DNA from: Anadara kagoshimensis | Taxonomy: Eukaryota > Mollusca > Bivalvia > Arcoida > Arcidae | DNA length: 64,000 bases | Direction: 5' to 3' | NCBI GenBank assembly: GCA_021292105.1 | Contig: CM037870.1 | Location: forward strand, 20,987,424 to 21,051,423 | Shown: piece by piece, positions 42,336 to 64,000 of the stretch | Numbering within the stretch: the first letter of the stretch is position 1 | Layout of the letters: every line of letters starts with the position of its first letter | Program-made: the position numbers and the translations under genes | The notes under the pieces: generated by a model | What the model was told of the DNA's origin: nothing | Databases searched by the model: none | The model's input: only the letters and a program-made list of their open reading frames with translations

Positions 42336-42671
42336 TGTTCACAAAATTTTTTAGTCAGTGTCAACACCGCAGATTTGGCAGGGTTTGTGGGTAAAGTCTC
42401 AACACTGCAAAAATCAGCAAGTAAGGTTTGTGCGTAAAGTGTCAAACTGAGGGATAAGTTAATGATGTGGAAGAAAGAACATATCCTCTAGCATGTTTTT
42501 AATACATCTTATGGTTTAACTCAAAATCCTACATCAATTCCTTTCTTGGAGCCACAAATTTCTCAATATAAATATAATGATAAATGTAAAGTGATGATTG
42601 CTGATATACAAAGAATGGTTCATTGCAGATGTAAGACAAATATAAAATCACTAATATCACAGTTTGTTAGA

Positions 42672-61862
<19,191 letters not shown>

Positions 61863-62133
61863 TATTACACTTTTTCTGTTAGAATTTTTCTCTAAAAATG
61901 CAATAAAAATAAAAATAAGATAGATTAATCTAGAAATAGTTTGTTAACATTTATTTACACACAAGGAATAACAAGTGAACTCTTAAAACAAGAGTTGCTT
62001 AAGAGGCCACTTGAAAGGCACTTCAAAGAATGAAGCATTTCTTCAGTATCTTTTATAAACTGATCTTAAATGATTGTAAAGTTGACCACAATTGACGTCT
62101 TCTTATATATTTATATATAAGTAGGTGTATAAG

Positions 62134-62512
62134 TACAGTAAAACCTCTTTGTCACTCCACTTATCATCATAACACATGCATTTTGAAGTCCAAAGTCTAT
62201 TTTTCCAGTAGTCTCCCTTGATTTATACCCAAATTCTTTTATAATGGGGGAGGGGGAATAGGTTTTCTTAAGTATTTGCTAAGGGATCACAGTGCCTCAC
62301 ACCACATAGGTTCAAATCAAACTCTGATCTGTGTATGAAGCTTTGTCAGTTTACTTGCCGAAGGAAGATGGTTTCATCATCCTAGCGCTAACTGCCTCAA
62401 TATAAAAGAATCTTTTTCCTTGGGTGTAAAACACCATTACTCCACTACACTCACTTTACAATGACATCATCTGAGTGAACAAATGGTGGCAATGAATGAA
62501 GGTTTTACTGTA
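62134..62512. mobile_element. MITE M7 interrupted by SINE2
   Basis: Ends TACAGTAAAACCTCTTTGTC and ATGAAGGTTTTACTGTA are inverted. A SINE2 (+) at 62283-62460 (GCCTCACACCACATAGGTTC, AAGATGGTTTCATCATCC) sits inside, so the MITE is the older insertion. Confidence 0.65.
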
Positions 62513-62689
62513 GTACTAAGTACATATAATGCTCAAGTAAGGGTTATTTTTAGTGGATACAAACTTGGATATTTAGCTACATGAACCTCTCCAGTGCAGA
62601 TTCCTTCCTTTTTTTTTTTTTTTTTGCGTCATGAATTGTTGCAGAGACAAACAATAATTTTAAAGGATATTTTGTCAACAGCCTGCCTG

Positions 62690-63495
62690 ATATTGCTTAT
62701 AAATCTATGACCAAACCAGAAGTCAAGCTATCTTTCCAGCCTACCAAAGATTGCAAAATTTATGACCAAACCAGAAGTCAAGCTAGCTTCCCAGCCTACA
62801 TAAGATTGCAAAATTTATGACCAAACCAGAAGTCAAGCTAGCTTCCCAGCCTACCTAAGAATGCAAAATTTATGACCAAACCAGAAGTCAAGCTAGCTTC
62901 CCAGCCTACCTAAGATTGCAAAATTTATGACCAAACCAGAAGTCTAGATAGCTTAAGCTCCCAAGTAAACAATTCCCTACTATTCTTTTTTTTTTACATC
63001 AGAGACAGATTTAAAAGAGAAGGTAAATTTGTCAACAGCCTACCTGAGATTGCAAAATCTATGACCAAACCAGAAGTCAAGCTAGCTTCCCAGCCTACCT
63101 AAGATGGAAAAATCTATGACCAAACCAGAAGTCTAGATAGCTTAAGCTCCCAAGTAAACAATTCCCTACTATTCTTTTTTTACATCAGAGACAGATTTAA
63201 AAGAGAAGGTAAATTTGTCAACAGCCTACCTGAGATTGCAAAATCTATGACCAAACCAGAAGTCTAGATAGCTTAAGCTCCCAAATGAACAATTCAATTT
63301 TTTTTGCATCAGATTCAGAGACATAGATTTAAAAGAGACAACTTTGCCAACAGCCTACCAGAGATTGCAAAATCTATGACCAAATTAAAAGTCAAGACAG
63401 CTTAAACTCCCAAGTGAACAATTCCAAATTTCTTTTGAATCAGAGACATAGATATTTTTGTCAACAGCCTACCTGAGATTGCAAAATGTATAACC
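62690..63495. repeat. Compound 55 bp tandem array upstream of PIK3CA
   Basis: TATGACCAAACCAGAAGTCA recurs at exact 55 bp steps from 62706 to 62926, then in longer units (about 120-180 bp) that add CTCCCAAGTAAACAATTCCC, a T run and CAGAGACAGATTTAAAAGAG. It lies 0.8-1.6 kb upstream of the PIK3CA ATG. Confidence 0.9.
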
Positions 63496-63798
63496 AAACC
63501 AGACTGCTAATTGTCACATATTAGCTGTAGATTATTGAGGTTATTATAATAATACAGTGAATATATCCAGATGCTGAGTGTTGTTTACTAATAACATGTT
63601 TACTTCCTGGTAATATGATATTGATTAAATAAATAAAAATACACACACAAGGTCGCAGGTTTTTACAAAATGATTAGCAATGTAACCAAAAATAAACACA
63701 ACAGATTGAAAATGAATAAATCACACCAATTTAAATGTTGTAATACGGTCAAGTGGTATAATAATAGGAGTTGAGTTGAGTACCGGTAATTTGGTTTA

Positions 63799-64000
63799 AT
63801 GTTTCACTTATATTGTGATGTTGCCAGCTATATGCAGAGGTGCAGAAATTTTGCCTGTGCATTGTGCAACACCTACCGTGACACAGGACCTAGTTTATTT
63901 TCAGTTCCCATCCGAAAGAACTGTGACTTTCATTTCATAATGCTGAGGGCTTGGAGGAAGAACAGTCACTATCCACTTTCAAGTCTTGGGTCAGACCCGG
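63799..64000 (-). mobile_element. SINE1, cut by the window edge
   Basis: Reverse orientation. Tail CACTTATATTGTGATGTTGC, body CAGAAATTTTGCCTGTGCAT and AAGTCTTGGGTCAGACCCGG. The head lies beyond 64000. Confidence 0.75.

Larger units (their letters stand above)
37642..42671 (-). other. Probable PIK3CA 3' UTR and downstream sequence
   Basis: After the PIK3CA stop there is no further gene signal. Some of this is likely 3' UTR, but no single polyadenylation site can be fixed; one candidate AATAAA on the minus strand is at 40865-40870. The interval also holds MITE M3-like copies (39083-39258, 39975-40150), a hairpin (39593-39754), SINE2 (41525-41750) and a tandem repeat (41838-42335). Confidence 0.3.

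Overview
The window looks like genomic DNA of an animal, most likely a bivalve or related lophotrochozoan. Genes have many short exons with GT..AG introns. The DNA is AT-rich and crowded with tRNA-derived SINEs, MITEs, hAT elements, hammerhead-bearing retroelement relics and minisatellites of the kind common in bivalve genomes. The species cannot be named from the sequence alone.

Layout. (1) 1-3.4 kb, + strand: the 3' part of a gene for a secreted cysteine-rich peptide precursor (gene A), whose 5' exon lies off the left edge. (2) 3.4-12.7 kb: intergenic repeats, including a 28-copy minisatellite that grew inside a SINE. (3) 12.8-17.2 kb, + strand: a complete three-exon paralogue of gene A (gene B), with a TATA box, a signal peptide and two copies of a cysteine module. 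(4) 17.2-21.2 kb: repeats, including a foldback element whose arms are tandem palindromes. (5) 21.2-34.5 kb, - strand: a two-TM receptor with an extracellular NIT (nitrate/nitrite sensing) domain and a C-terminal guanylate cyclase domain that has lost several catalytic residues. (6) 34.5-42.6 kb: a 6 x 118 bp tandem array, foldback elements, a reverse transcriptase relic, and sequence that probably includes the PIK3CA 3' UTR. (7) 42.7-61.9 kb, - strand: a complete PIK3CA (PI3-kinase p110-alpha) orthologue. It has 20 coding exons that join in one frame to 1049 residues. Its introns carry three partial exon duplications, a 1.56 kb hAT element and a hammerhead ribozyme. (8) 61.9-64 kb: upstream region of PIK3CA with a 55 bp tandem array and SINEs.

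How the genes relate. Genes A and B are paralogues. They share phase-1 exon junctions, a dibasic-site pro-exon and the spacing C-x2-C-x7-C-x4-C, so they probably encode processed secreted peptides of a family I do not recognise. The NIT-cyclase gene and PIK3CA are ordinary signalling genes with no visible functional link to each other or to genes A and B. No operon-like structure is expected or seen. All gene models come from reading splice sites and frames by eye, without transcript evidence.
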